Assembly (NCBI RefSeq): GCF_039645565.1
Contig: NZ_CP147914.1
Location: 2,105,573 to 2,169,572, forward strand
Origin: Sulfurimonas sp. HSL1-2
GTDB taxonomy: Bacteria; Campylobacterota; Campylobacteria; Campylobacterales; Sulfurimonadaceae
Direction: 5' to 3'
DNA: 64,000 nucleotides
Translations under genes and position numbers: made by a program
Notes under the pieces: generated by a model
Seen by the model: the letters and a program-made list of their open reading frames with translations, nothing else
What the model was told of the DNA's origin: nothing
The model's database searches: none
Shown: piece by piece, positions 38,291 to 45,498 of the stretch
Numbering within the stretch: the first letter of the stretch is position 1
Layout: each line of letters starts with the position of its first letter

Positions 38291-39301
38291 CTAATTTTTC
38301 ATTTCCATTAATCTCAGTGCAAGTTTAATCATTTGTGAAACGTATCCAACTTCGTTGTCTTGCCAACCCATCAGTCTGACAAACTTTCCCCCCACATTCA
38401 CCGTCCGCTTTTTTTCAATCGTGATCCCGTGAAGGTCACCGATAATATCGGACGATGCAAGGACATTTTCCGTCACGGCCAGAAGTTCTTTATACTCATT
38501 GTGTGCTGCATGTTCAAATATCTTGTTGAGATCTTCTGCATGTATCGATTGTATGAGCTGCATACTGAAATCGTAAAGTGTCCCTGCAGGTACAGGCACC
38601 CGAATACTATGGGTTTGAATACGGCCATCGAGTTGCGGCAATAACTTCTCCACGGTAACTGTAGCCGAACTAGAAAGGGGTAATATATTTGAGGAAGCGC
38701 TTCTGCAACGAAGCAGTTCAGAGGTATTCACTAGCACATCGAGCAGCTTCTGTTCTGCAGTATAGCTATGGATCATGGATACACTTGCGGCTTCCACACC
38801 GGCATATTCATTCAGCAGTTTTAGCACGGGGGCAATAGCATTCGCGCTGCAGCTCGCCGCTGATACTATCCTCTCGCCCTGATACTGATCATCGTTGATG
38901 CTTCCGATAAACATCGGCATATCATCCAGTGGCGGTGCCGACACGATGATCTTTTTCACACCGCTGTTAAGAAAAGGCTGATTGGCCCTGCAGGTGAGAT
39001 GTATCCCGGTACACTGAAAGAGAATGTCAATATCCAAGTCGTACAGAGCCTTTGACTCCACCTTCTCTTCGTTAAAAAGTGGAATTATCCTGTCCGCGAC
39101 CATGATGCGGTCATTTTTCTGTTCAACACCATATCGTAGCCGGCCATATACCGAATCAAACTGCAATAGATATGCAAACTGTTCCCGCATATAGATATCG
39201 TTTATGCCGACAATTTCAAAGCGGTCATCTTCAAGCAATCTGCGCATGAGCGCCCGCCCTATCCGCCCGAATCCGTTGATAAAGACATTGATTTTTTTCA
39301 T
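38291..39301 (-). CDS. Glyceraldehyde-3-phosphate dehydrogenase-like protein
   Basis: 336 residues with the NAD-binding start INVFINGFGRIGRALMRRLL, active-site Cys151 in SAASCSANAIAP (usually SNASCTTNCLAP) and the base His178 (MIHSYTAEQ), and a C-terminal WQDNEVGYVSQM instead of the usual WYDNEWGYS. The catalytic pair is kept, but the flanking motif and the phosphate-site residues differ, so this is a divergent paralogue; GAPDH or erythrose-4-phosphate dehydrogenase activity is possible. It stands alone beside the island and near respiratory genes, not in a glycolytic cluster. Confidence 0.75.
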   Translation of the reverse strand: MKKINVFINGFGRIGRALMRRLLEDDRFEIVGINDIYMREQFAYLLQFDSVYGRLRYGVEQKNDRIMVADRIIPLFNEEKVESKALYDLDIDILFQCTGIHLTCRANQPFLNSGVKKIIVSAPPLDDMPMFIGSINDDQYQGERIVSAASCSANAIAPVLKLLNEYAGVEAASVSMIHSYTAEQKLLDVLVNTSELLRCRSASSNILPLSSSATVTVEKLLPQLDGRIQTHSIRVPVPAGTLYDFSMQLIQSIHAEDLNKIFEHAAHNEYKELLAVTENVLASSDIIGDLHGITIEKKRTVNVGGKFVRLMGWQDNEVGYVSQMIKLALRLMEMKN

Positions 39302-39334
39302 AGTGAGATTATAAACCAGTCGGCATGTGCATCA

Positions 39335-39440
39335 TTCGGGTAAGCAGTAACTGTTCTGGTGTAATTGGAGTGTTGTGAATCGAATGAAGTTGCAAGGTTT
39401 CTTTCGCACAGTTACTGCTTACCCGAACCGCCCGAAGGCG
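39335..39440. repeat. Inverted-repeat element 1 with adjoining CGCC-CGAA-GGCG hairpin
   Basis: A perfect 20-bp inverted repeat (39335-39354 and 39408-39427, outer end TTCGGGTAAGCAG) separated by 53 bp, then a hairpin CGCC-CGAA-GGCG at 39429-39440. On the minus strand the order is: end of the cytochrome gene, UUCG-loop hairpin (likely terminator), long stem, AT-rich loop, closing stem. The same layout recurs at 39902-39999 with a different stem sequence. Confidence 0.75.
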
Positions 39441-39483
39441 ATATTCATATTGGTTAGTTGTGTATATACAATTTACCTGCCCA

Positions 39484-39855
39484 CTAATATCTTTCGAACA
39501 GGTAGTTCGAAATTTCCCGTAATTCTTCCTCGGTGAAAAGCGACTTTTGTGAAGGCATAATCCCGCCGAAACGCGCGATAGTCTGTTTAGGAAAAAGCAT
39601 CTTGTCTTCTGACGGATTTTGCATATACTCCACCATGAACTCTACTGCTTTCTCACGTTCCGGATAAGCCGCTTTTACTTTTTTCATCACGCCCCACATC
39701 GGTGGCGCTTTCATTGTAGCGACTCGCTCCGGAGACAGGTTGCTCACCAAATGACAGCTTGCACACCCACTCTCTACCTTTTGTTCCAGTGATGCCATTG
39801 GTTCCGATGCGTAAGCAAACGTTATCAGCAAAAGAACAAACAATATATTTTTCAT
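39484..39855 (-). CDS. Periplasmic monoheme cytochrome c
   Basis: 123 residues with a signal peptide (cleavage near YAS-EP, about residue 17) and one heme site CASCH (Cys31, Cys34, His35). A distal methionine is likely in GGIMPSQKSLF near the C-terminus. Small class I-like electron carrier; the partner is unknown. It lies between two structured repeat elements and downstream of a porin gene on the same strand, beyond that gene's terminator. Confidence 0.85.
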   Translation of the reverse strand: MKNILFVLLLITFAYASEPMASLEQKVESGCASCHLVSNLSPERVATMKAPPMWGVMKKVKAAYPEREKAVEFMVEYMQNPSEDKMLFPKQTIARFGGIMPSQKSLFTEEELREISNYLFERY

Positions 39856-39901
39856 TGGAATTCCTTTTCACGTTATTGTATCGCGAATCGAGGGGGACGA
39901 C

Positions 39902-39984
39902 TTGGTCAGGCAGCGGCTTGATGAAACTCTCGAGTTACATAGGAGTGAATGAATCGGTTACGCTTTGAAATGCTGCCTGGCCAA
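39902..39984. repeat. Inverted-repeat element 2
   Basis: Stem TTGGTCAGGCAGC (39902-39914) against GCTGCCTGGCCAA (39972-39984), 13 bp with one G-T pair, around a 57-bp AT-rich loop. Followed by the CCGCC-CGAA-GGCGG hairpin. The loops of elements 1 and 2 share a CGATTCA...CACTCC stretch on the minus strand, so the two appear related. Confidence 0.7.
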
Positions 39985-39985
39985 A

Positions 39986-39999
39986 CCGCCCGAAGGCGG
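39986..39999 (-). terminator. Terminator hairpin after the porin gene
   Basis: CCGCC-TTCG-GGCGG on the minus strand followed by TTT, starting 10 bases past the porin stop. The UUCG tetraloop gives high stability. Confidence 0.75.
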
Positions 40000-40008
40000 G
40001 AAGGCGAC

Positions 40009-41232
40009 TTACTTCGTTGAGAATTTATAGTCGAGCTGTGCCCAGACCTTGGTGACGTCGTTGCCCGTGTCGCCTTTGGAGTAGAAAGCCGCTTTCGCCA
40101 GGAACGCGAGGTCCTTGACGCCCGGGACCTTGTTCGCGTAGAGCACGTCAAACTCGCTGCCGAGGTCCTTGTTTGCGCCGGAGAGGGCGTCAAACTTGTG
40201 GTAGACGCCCAGCACTTTCCCGAAGCCCGCCGCGGCATATCCCAGCGTACCGCTCAGGTCCGCCAGACCGTCGTTGTTGCTTCCGGACGTGCGACCGAGG
40301 AAGACGTCCGCCCACCCCTGGAACTTGTGCAGGGTCGCCAGCGGGGTCGTGAACCCTTTCGTGCTGTTGCTTTCGGCATCACCGAGCACCTCATACTCCG
40401 CCCCGACAATGAGGCCGGAGATGTTCGCGCCCAGGGCGACGTCATAGTAAGCAGCATCGATCTCCGGCGCATCATCGAGAGCGTAGGTCAGCGAGGCGTC
40501 GCTCTGCTTTGCATAGGAGGCCGCATAGTTCAGCGTCACGCCGTCCAGGGCGATATCCCCGGAGACGCGCAGACCGTAGGTGTCGTGAATGTCTGCAAGC
40601 ATATAGCCGAACCCTGTGACGGAGAGCGCCTTGCCCGCCGAGTACGTAGCGTGCAGGAGCAGCGAGCCCGTATCGGTCGTCGGGTTGGCGTTGACCCCCT
40701 GGTAACCGTAGATCCAGGAGGCCATGAGGGAGAGGCCCTCGATGGAACCGTTGGTCAGCGTCACCGTGTCGTAGGCACGCTCCATCTGGCGCCAGCCGAC
40801 GGTACCCACAAAGCGCTGGTCGTCGAGGTTGACGAAGGAGCGTCCCGCGAGCAGCGTCGTGTCCGCCGCCGTATAGGCCAGGTATCCCTCGGTCAGGATC
40901 GCCTGCTGCGGGTCGAGGATAAGGTCATAGGTCGCATCCTGCGGCGCGTAGTCGTTGTAGCCGAAGTTGTTGACCGAGGTCATCCCCACTTTGGCGGTGA
41001 GCCCTTCAAGGCCGAGGAGCGTCCCTTCGACCGCGAGGCGCGTCCGGGCGGTAAAGGCGTTGGCCGTATCGAGGCCGTTGTCTTTGACGTCCGCCATCTC
41101 GTAGCGCGGGCGGATCTCGCCGCTCATTTTCATTCCGTCCAGGAGGACGATCTCTTCGGCCGCCGACGCGGCCACACCCATACTTCCCACAATAACCGGC
41201 ACGGCGGCCAAAGACAACATCACTTTTTTCAT
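40009..41232 (-). CDS. Outer-membrane porin
   Basis: 407 residues with a signal peptide ending near ASA-AEE (residue 24), alternating beta-strand pattern throughout, several Tyr/Phe girdle residues, and a C-terminal LDYKFSTK that ends one strand. It resembles the campylobacterial major porin and OprD/alginate-export-like groups by general layout; the substrate is unknown. Its start lies 30 bp downstream of the cytochrome c gene at 41263-41556, so both are likely read from the promoter at 41587-41629, which matches those of napA and moaA. This would make it a nitrate- or NO-responsive porin. Confidence 0.8.
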   Translation of the reverse strand: MKKVMLSLAAVPVIVGSMGVAASAAEEIVLLDGMKMSGEIRPRYEMADVKDNGLDTANAFTARTRLAVEGTLLGLEGLTAKVGMTSVNNFGYNDYAPQDATYDLILDPQQAILTEGYLAYTAADTTLLAGRSFVNLDDQRFVGTVGWRQMERAYDTVTLTNGSIEGLSLMASWIYGYQGVNANPTTDTGSLLLHATYSAGKALSVTGFGYMLADIHDTYGLRVSGDIALDGVTLNYAASYAKQSDASLTYALDDAPEIDAAYYDVALGANISGLIVGAEYEVLGDAESNSTKGFTTPLATLHKFQGWADVFLGRTSGSNNDGLADLSGTLGYAAAGFGKVLGVYHKFDALSGANKDLGSEFDVLYANKVPGVKDLAFLAKAAFYSKGDTGNDVTKVWAQLDYKFSTK

Positions 41233-41262
41233 GTTCTACTCCTCAATTTGGCTACTTACGCC

Positions 41263-41556
41263 TTATTTCCCGACCATGTCAGCAATCGACTGAATATCTG
41301 CATCCGAAAGGCTTGCTACCTGACCTTTCATCATCGCTTTCATCGGGCCGCCGTAACTGCCATCTTTATATCCGCTCAACGCTGTGACAATCTCTGCTTT
41401 TGTCATCGTATTGATCACCTTGCTTTTACCGAGCGCCGACTTTTCTCCGGTTGTACCGTGGCATGCCGAACATTTTTTATAAGCAGCAGCACCGTCGGCA
41501 GACAATGAACATGTCAAGCCAAACGTCACTACCAATGCCGTTACGAGTTTTGTCAT
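41263..41556 (-). CDS. Periplasmic cytochrome c, c553-like
   Basis: 97 residues from ATG 41556 (AAGGAGA six bases upstream). Signal peptide about 1-20 (cut after LSA), heme site CSACH (Cys29, Cys32, His33), and probable axial Met in GGPMKAMMKGQV. Size and motifs fit class I cytochromes of the c553 type that shuttle electrons between periplasmic complexes. The frame is open 16 codons further upstream without a ribosome site. First gene after a strong class II Crp/Fnr-type promoter; porin follows. Confidence 0.88.
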   Translation of the reverse strand: MTKLVTALVVTFGLTCSLSADGAAAYKKCSACHGTTGEKSALGKSKVINTMTKAEIVTALSGYKDGSYGGPMKAMMKGQVASLSDADIQSIADMVGK

Positions 41557-41586
41557 AATCTTCTCCTTGAATATACGGTTATGAAG

Positions 41587-41629
41587 ATTATAAGAAAACA
41601 ACAAGGGCGTCGTCTTTGACCTAGGTCAA
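41587..41629 (-). promoter_or_regulatory. Crp/Fnr-type operator and -10 upstream of cytochrome c-porin
   Basis: Operator TTGACCTAGGTCAA at 41616-41629 is a perfect 14-bp palindrome. TATAAT lies on the minus strand at 41587-41592. Centre-to-centre distance is 33 bp, which places the operator near -42, the class II activator position. The start codon is about 66 bases from the operator centre. Confidence 0.85.
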
Positions 41630-41672
41630 GCGACAGAAAAACTGCTGAGTAAAAAGGGGGTCAGGGGAGAGA

Positions 41673-41694
41673 CCGGCGCAGGAGTCTGCGTCGG
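41673..41694 (-). terminator. Terminator hairpin of the nap operon (after the PAS gene)
   Basis: Nine-base-pair stem (CCGACGCAG / CTGCGCCGG on the minus strand, one G-U pair) with loop ACTC, 12 bases past the PAS gene stop; the tail has only a few T's. Confidence 0.6.
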
Positions 41695-41705
41695 ATTCGG
41701 AAGCA

Positions 41706-42230
41706 CTAGTTTAACTGATTTGCAAGCCACTCCTCGGGGGAGATCCCGGCGTCAGAGGCAGCCTGTAACATCTTTTCGTATGTTCTTGTCGGAAAGTAGC
41801 CGACAATACGTACACTGTCGCCCTCTTTTTGCCGCATCGCATCGTAGACATTTTGCATCTCATAACGTTTGCTGTGAGGAACATAGGAGCGAAGCGATTT
41901 GTACTCTATGAGTTCACCGTTTTTAAACACACCGCTGACGCGGGCGTACACCCAGTAATAACCGTCATCTTTTCGGCGGTTCTTAACGTATCCCTCCCAT
42001 GCTTTACCTGCTTTGAGCGTCTCCCACATATGACGGAATGCGCTCTTGGGCATATCGGGGTGGCGCAGAATATTATGTGGCTGGCCGACCAGTTCCTCCG
42101 GAGTATAACCGGAAATGTCGGCAAAAGTATCATTCGCATACGTGATGATGCCTTTGAGATCCGTACGGGAGATAATAAGCTCGTCTTCCGGCACTTCAGT
42201 CTCGCGGAACATCGCAAACGACGTCTGCAT
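41706..42230 (-). CDS. PAS-domain sensor protein, Aer-like input without output domain
   Basis: 174 residues: a PAS domain (about 15-125) of the type seen in Aer and other FAD-binding redox sensors (ITYANDTFADISGYTPEELVGQPHNILRHPDMP, a much-used signature here given in part only) and a C-terminal 45-residue tail ending in AGISPEEWLANQLN that could be a short dimer or interaction motif. There is no kinase, methyl-accepting or GGDEF domain, so it must signal through a partner, such as a CheA/CheW-coupled receptor. It starts 11 bp after napD, has no promoter of its own visible, and is followed by a terminator, so it is the last gene of the nap operon. Confidence 0.82.
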   Translation of the reverse strand: MQTSFAMFRETEVPEDELIISRTDLKGIITYANDTFADISGYTPEELVGQPHNILRHPDMPKSAFRHMWETLKAGKAWEGYVKNRRKDDGYYWVYARVSGVFKNGELIEYKSLRSYVPHSKRYEMQNVYDAMRQKEGDSVRIVGYFPTRTYEKMLQAASDAGISPEEWLANQLN

Positions 42231-42241
42231 ATCGGCTCCTT

Positions 42242-42592
42242 TTAAAGCTTCTTCTTCAGATCGCCGTTGTACTGGATATCTTTATACCTGGCATCGGGAT
42301 CATCGAGCCATTCAGGTATATCCGTTCCTTCGATCTCCAGTTTGTCCCGCTCTTTGTCCAGCTCATCTTCACTGTAGGCAAATTGCATATCGGCGGCGAC
42401 AACGTGCGGCATTTCCTGAATCGTAGTCAGCTTTTTCACCTCTTCTTCAACCCCATCACCTTCAATTGTGACAATGATGCGTCCCTTTTCGTCATGGAAG
42501 TGATAATCACATACATCCGAAGCTTTGAGCGCTTCGACCAACTCTTCGACAAATTGCGGTGTCGTCTGAACGACAATACTTGAAATGTTCAT
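42242..42592 (-). CDS. napD: Nap chaperone NapD
   Basis: A 116-residue NapD-type protein that binds the twin-arginine leader of NapA and controls export until cofactor loading. N-terminal ISSIVVQTTPQFVEEL and the ferredoxin-like beta-alpha-beta pattern with GRIIVTIEGD are seen. The ATG at 42592 was preferred because AGGAG is six bases upstream; the ATG two codons earlier touches the ribosome site. Compared with enterobacterial NapD it carries a C-terminal extension of about 30 acidic residues. Confidence 0.85.
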   Translation of the reverse strand: MNISSIVVQTTPQFVEELVEALKASDVCDYHFHDEKGRIIVTIEGDGVEEEVKKLTTIQEMPHVVAADMQFAYSEDELDKERDKLEIEGTDIPEWLDDPDARYKDIQYNGDLKKKL

Positions 42593-42601
42593 GTTCATCT
42601 C

Positions 42602-43573
42602 CTATTTGATGGTTTCAATGTCCCAGTAAAGGATTCTGGTCTCTTCGGCCGATGAGAAAAAATGGTCTTCATCCACAAATGCGAAATCCGTCAAGGTTGC
42701 CGTATGCCCTTTAAGCTCAGCCAACTTTGTCCGACCCGCTATGTCGAAAAGCGCTACATCGTTTTCAACGGTTGCCGCGAATATGCCCCGATTTGCCGAA
42801 GGCGTCAGCGCTGCGGCATAGATTAGGAAATCACCCTCCATGTAGTAAGCCGTGCCATCCGGTTTATAGACGGCACAGCGGCGGTCCTGCCCCGCGGTGA
42901 TGATGACGCCTTGGCGATAATCCACCTTGTATATATTGTCAACGTTCTGTCCACGCAGGAGTTTCATATGGGAAAAGTCCGATACCCTGAAGACATTGAC
43001 ATCCCCGCTTTCATCCGCAGTGACGACCGTCTTGCGGTCCTCGCTTAGCGTCATGTCCCCGAATGCGGATCCGCCGCTTTCCTCATCCTTGATCATTCGG
43101 CGGTAAACAACTTCTTCGGTACTGATCCGATACAGAATGATTTCAGAACTCAACAGCCCCAGAAGCATATGGTCTTCGTCAACAAGCACCCCTCTCTTTA
43201 TCGGAAGGGCATCGCTGCTGTCAATCACTTTTTTCAGTTTTTCATTTTGATAAAGGTAAACGTTGCGATAGCCTGCCTTCCCTTCGGAGACCAGCATCAA
43301 AACATCACCGAGTTTGTCGATCGAATATATTTTTGCCGGGATTTCATCTCCCATAAAATCAATGATATTCGGAATCGTAATGACGGCCTGCTTTTTCCTG
43401 CCTGCGATGTCGAAAACATCGACCTTGCCGCCGTAGGTTGCGGCATAAAGCTCACCGTTCTCGACAAGGATGTCTGTCACCAGCCCATCTGCCGTCAACG
43501 CTGCAGCCGGACCGATTTCCCGACCGATCAACAGTGCTGCCGACAGCATGAAAAGCAGGCTGATTTTTTTCAC
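42602..43573 (-). CDS. napL: NapL, periplasmic beta-propeller protein of the nap operon
   Basis: 323 residues with an N-terminal signal peptide and WD40/quinoprotein-like repeats (recurrent 'D-V-F-D-I-A-G-R' and 'L-F-D-I-A-G-R-T-K' blades). NapL is peculiar to campylobacterial nap operons; its biochemical role is not settled, and it has been linked to NapA activity. It overlaps napF by 4 bp. Confidence 0.85.
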   Translation of the reverse strand: MKKISLLFMLSAALLIGREIGPAAALTADGLVTDILVENGELYAATYGGKVDVFDIAGRKKQAVITIPNIIDFMGDEIPAKIYSIDKLGDVLMLVSEGKAGYRNVYLYQNEKLKKVIDSSDALPIKRGVLVDEDHMLLGLLSSEIILYRISTEEVVYRRMIKDEESGGSAFGDMTLSEDRKTVVTADESGDVNVFRVSDFSHMKLLRGQNVDNIYKVDYRQGVIITAGQDRRCAVYKPDGTAYYMEGDFLIYAAALTPSANRGIFAATVENDVALFDIAGRTKLAELKGHTATLTDFAFVDEDHFFSSAEETRILYWDIETIK

Positions 43574-44064
43574 TCGTTCCCTTTAAAGAATGTCGTCTCA
43601 ATGGCTTCAGACGGGCACCTGCCGATGCAAAATCCGCACGATGTGCATCGGGAGGCATTTATTTCCGGCTTGTAAAGCCCTTTGAAATCGATCGCATTGT
43701 CCAAGCAAGGTTCTTTGCATGAAAAACACATCACTCCCTGCCAACTAACACATTTTAAAGGGTTGATCCTAACGGCAGCATGAATGGGTTCTTCCGCATG
43801 GGAAAGCACCCCGGGGCTACAGCCTTCCAGGCACGCTCCACAGTAGGTACAGCCACCCTTGGAAAAGTCAAGATGAGGAGTACGGTCTTTACCGATAATG
43901 ATGATATTCTCTTCGCACGCATTGCTGCACATTCCTTCGCATTCAGGACAAGTTTGCCCGAAGCGCGAAAGATCCGCCGCGTAGGGAGGCCTGATCTGCT
44001 TCCCTTTATTCATAACGGCGGCACCGAGTGCACCGAAAAAACCGCGGCGGCTGATGTCAGACAC
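43570..44064 (-). CDS. napF: NapF ferredoxin-like maturation protein
   Basis: 164 residues with several [4Fe-4S] motifs (CPECEGMCSNAC, CTYCGACLEGC, CFSCKEPC and CTSCGFCIGRCP). In other organisms NapF helps load iron-sulfur cluster into cytoplasmic NapA. The N-terminus SRRGFFGALGAA resembles a twin-arginine leader, as noted for other NapF proteins, although most are cytoplasmic. Two bp separate it from napB upstream. Confidence 0.92.
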   Translation of the reverse strand: MSDISRRGFFGALGAAVMNKGKQIRPPYAADLSRFGQTCPECEGMCSNACEENIIIIGKDRTPHLDFSKGGCTYCGACLEGCSPGVLSHAEEPIHAAVRINPLKCVSWQGVMCFSCKEPCLDNAIDFKGLYKPEINASRCTSCGFCIGRCPSEAIETTFFKGNE

Positions 44065-44065
44065 G

Positions 44066-44692
44066 TTATTGCACCCCTACGTTAAGGACATCAAGCAGAT
44101 CGGACTTGTTCTTCATCGTCTCATCCTGATAATCGGGTTTGAACGTGTTGGCAACTGCCGGCGCGATATTCGCCTGCGGCGCATGGCATTGGGAGCAGTT
44201 AAAGCGGCCTTGGTAAAGGTGATCAGATTTCTTTACGATCATTTTGAAATCACCTGTATTGTCAACCTCTTTCCCCTCTTTTGTGATCTTGCCGTCGGCG
44301 GCCAACGATGTATCGGGCCGGAAGTTGGCAAAGTGTGAAGCCGGAATTGGCGTTGCCCCCATCGCCTCTGCGATATCCGGCATATGACAGCCGAGGCAGG
44401 CATTGTTCTCCTTGGTAATCGGCAGAAGGCCCTCAACGTCATGCGGGATCATCGGCGGCGCGTTGTCGTAGGCGCGCTGAATCCGCTGTGACGTTCCAGG
44501 AGCCTCCGCGGAATAATCCGCCATCGCCGGTTTCGTTCCCTGCTCCGTATAGAGATCAGTCTTCCGAAGCCCCAGGGACTCTTCCGATACCGTCGGTTTC
44601 ACTTCGGCTGTCTTCGCCGGCTCCACACTATTGCTGCATCCAATCATCAGCAGAGCAGCTGCAATGCCGCCCGTTATCACTCTCATTTTCAT
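44066..44692 (-). CDS. napB: NapB diheme cytochrome c subunit of nitrate reductase
   Basis: 208 residues, with two heme sites CLGCH (Cys99/102, His103) and CSQCH (Cys166/169, His170). It passes electrons from the quinol-side proteins to NapA. The leader ends LLMIGCSNS with Cys19, which looks like a lipoprotein signal rather than a plain Sec leader, so NapB may be membrane-anchored. Overlaps napH by 4 bp. Confidence 0.94.
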   Translation of the reverse strand: MKMRVITGGIAAALLMIGCSNSVEPAKTAEVKPTVSEESLGLRKTDLYTEQGTKPAMADYSAEAPGTSQRIQRAYDNAPPMIPHDVEGLLPITKENNACLGCHMPDIAEAMGATPIPASHFANFRPDTSLAADGKITKEGKEVDNTGDFKMIVKKSDHLYQGRFNCSQCHAPQANIAPAVANTFKPDYQDETMKNKSDLLDVLNVGVQ

Positions 44693-45498
44693 GACTTCTC
44701 CTTTGCTTGTTTCGCAAGCTTGCGAATTGAAAAGTTCAGTGCATCATCCTCACAGACTTCAACACACCTTCCGCAGTTTGTACACTCACCCATCACTACA
44801 CTTTCGCTGCTTCTCGCAACCATATGCAGCACCTCTTTTTCAGGGCATATCTCTTTGCACTTCATACAGGCCGTACACTTCTCCGCGTCATGGAAGACCC
44901 GGATCAGAGAGAAACGACTGATCAGCGAATAAAACCCGCCCAGCGGGCAGATATGACCGCACCATCCGTGTTCATGGACGAACAGGTCGAACAGAAAGAT
45001 CACCAGAAGTGCTGCACCGCCGAACCCCATACCGAACACGATGCCGCGATGCGCCATCGAGATCGGACTGATCATTTCAAACGCTGCAACGCCTGTCAGC
45101 GCAGAGAGTATCAGGGAAATCCCGAGTACCCAATAACGCATGTTCCGGCTCATATAAACCCGCTTCTGCACCTGGGATATCCCCAGTTTTCTCCGTGTCC
45201 AGTTGGCCGCGTCCGTGACCATATTGACCGGACAGACCCAGCTGCAAAAAGCCCGTCCGCCGATCACGGCGTAAAAAACAAAAATGATCACCGCTCCGAT
45301 GAGTACGGTCGTTGAAAGCGCCGCACCCGCCGAGAGCATCTGCAATACCGCGAACGGATCGGAAAGCGGCACACGCTGAAGCAGCAGTGACGCACTCAGA
45401 TTTCCCTGCAGGATTGCCGTGTATCCGTACCAGTTGGCCGCACCGTAAAGCGTCAGCAGACCGACCTGGAGCATCCGGCGCAAAATCAGATATTTCAT
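44689..45498 (-). CDS. napH: NapH membrane ferredoxin
   Basis: 269 residues with four to five transmembrane helices and C-terminal cytoplasmic [4Fe-4S] sites (CTACMKCKEICPE and CTNCGRCVEVC). The membrane part has FCSWVCPVNMVTD and HGWCGHICPLGGFY loops. NapGH forms the quinol dehydrogenase for Nap where NapC is missing, and no napC is present here. Overlaps napG and napB by 4 bp. Confidence 0.94.
   Translation of the reverse strand: MKYLILRRMLQVGLLTLYGAANWYGYTAILQGNLSASLLLQRVPLSDPFAVLQMLSAGAALSTTVLIGAVIIFVFYAVIGGRAFCSWVCPVNMVTDAANWTRRKLGISQVQKRVYMSRNMRYWVLGISLILSALTGVAAFEMISPISMAHRGIVFGMGFGGAALLVIFLFDLFVHEHGWCGHICPLGGFYSLISRFSLIRVFHDAEKCTACMKCKEICPEKEVLHMVARSSESVVMGECTNCGRCVEVCEDDALNFSIRKLAKQAKEKS

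Noticed and set aside
33210-39301. A direct copy of the tRNA-Asn 3' end as attR
   Set aside because: Searching by eye for the T-arm and acceptor sequence in the island and beyond found no copy of useful length; the right end of the island is therefore not fixed.
39335-39999. The paired inverted-repeat elements as integron attC sites
   Set aside because: The gene-element-gene-element layout and conserved folding suggested attC, but the outer triplets read GTT...AA(T/G) instead of AAC...GTT, there is no RYYYAAC/GTTRRRY pair, and no integron integrase is in the window.
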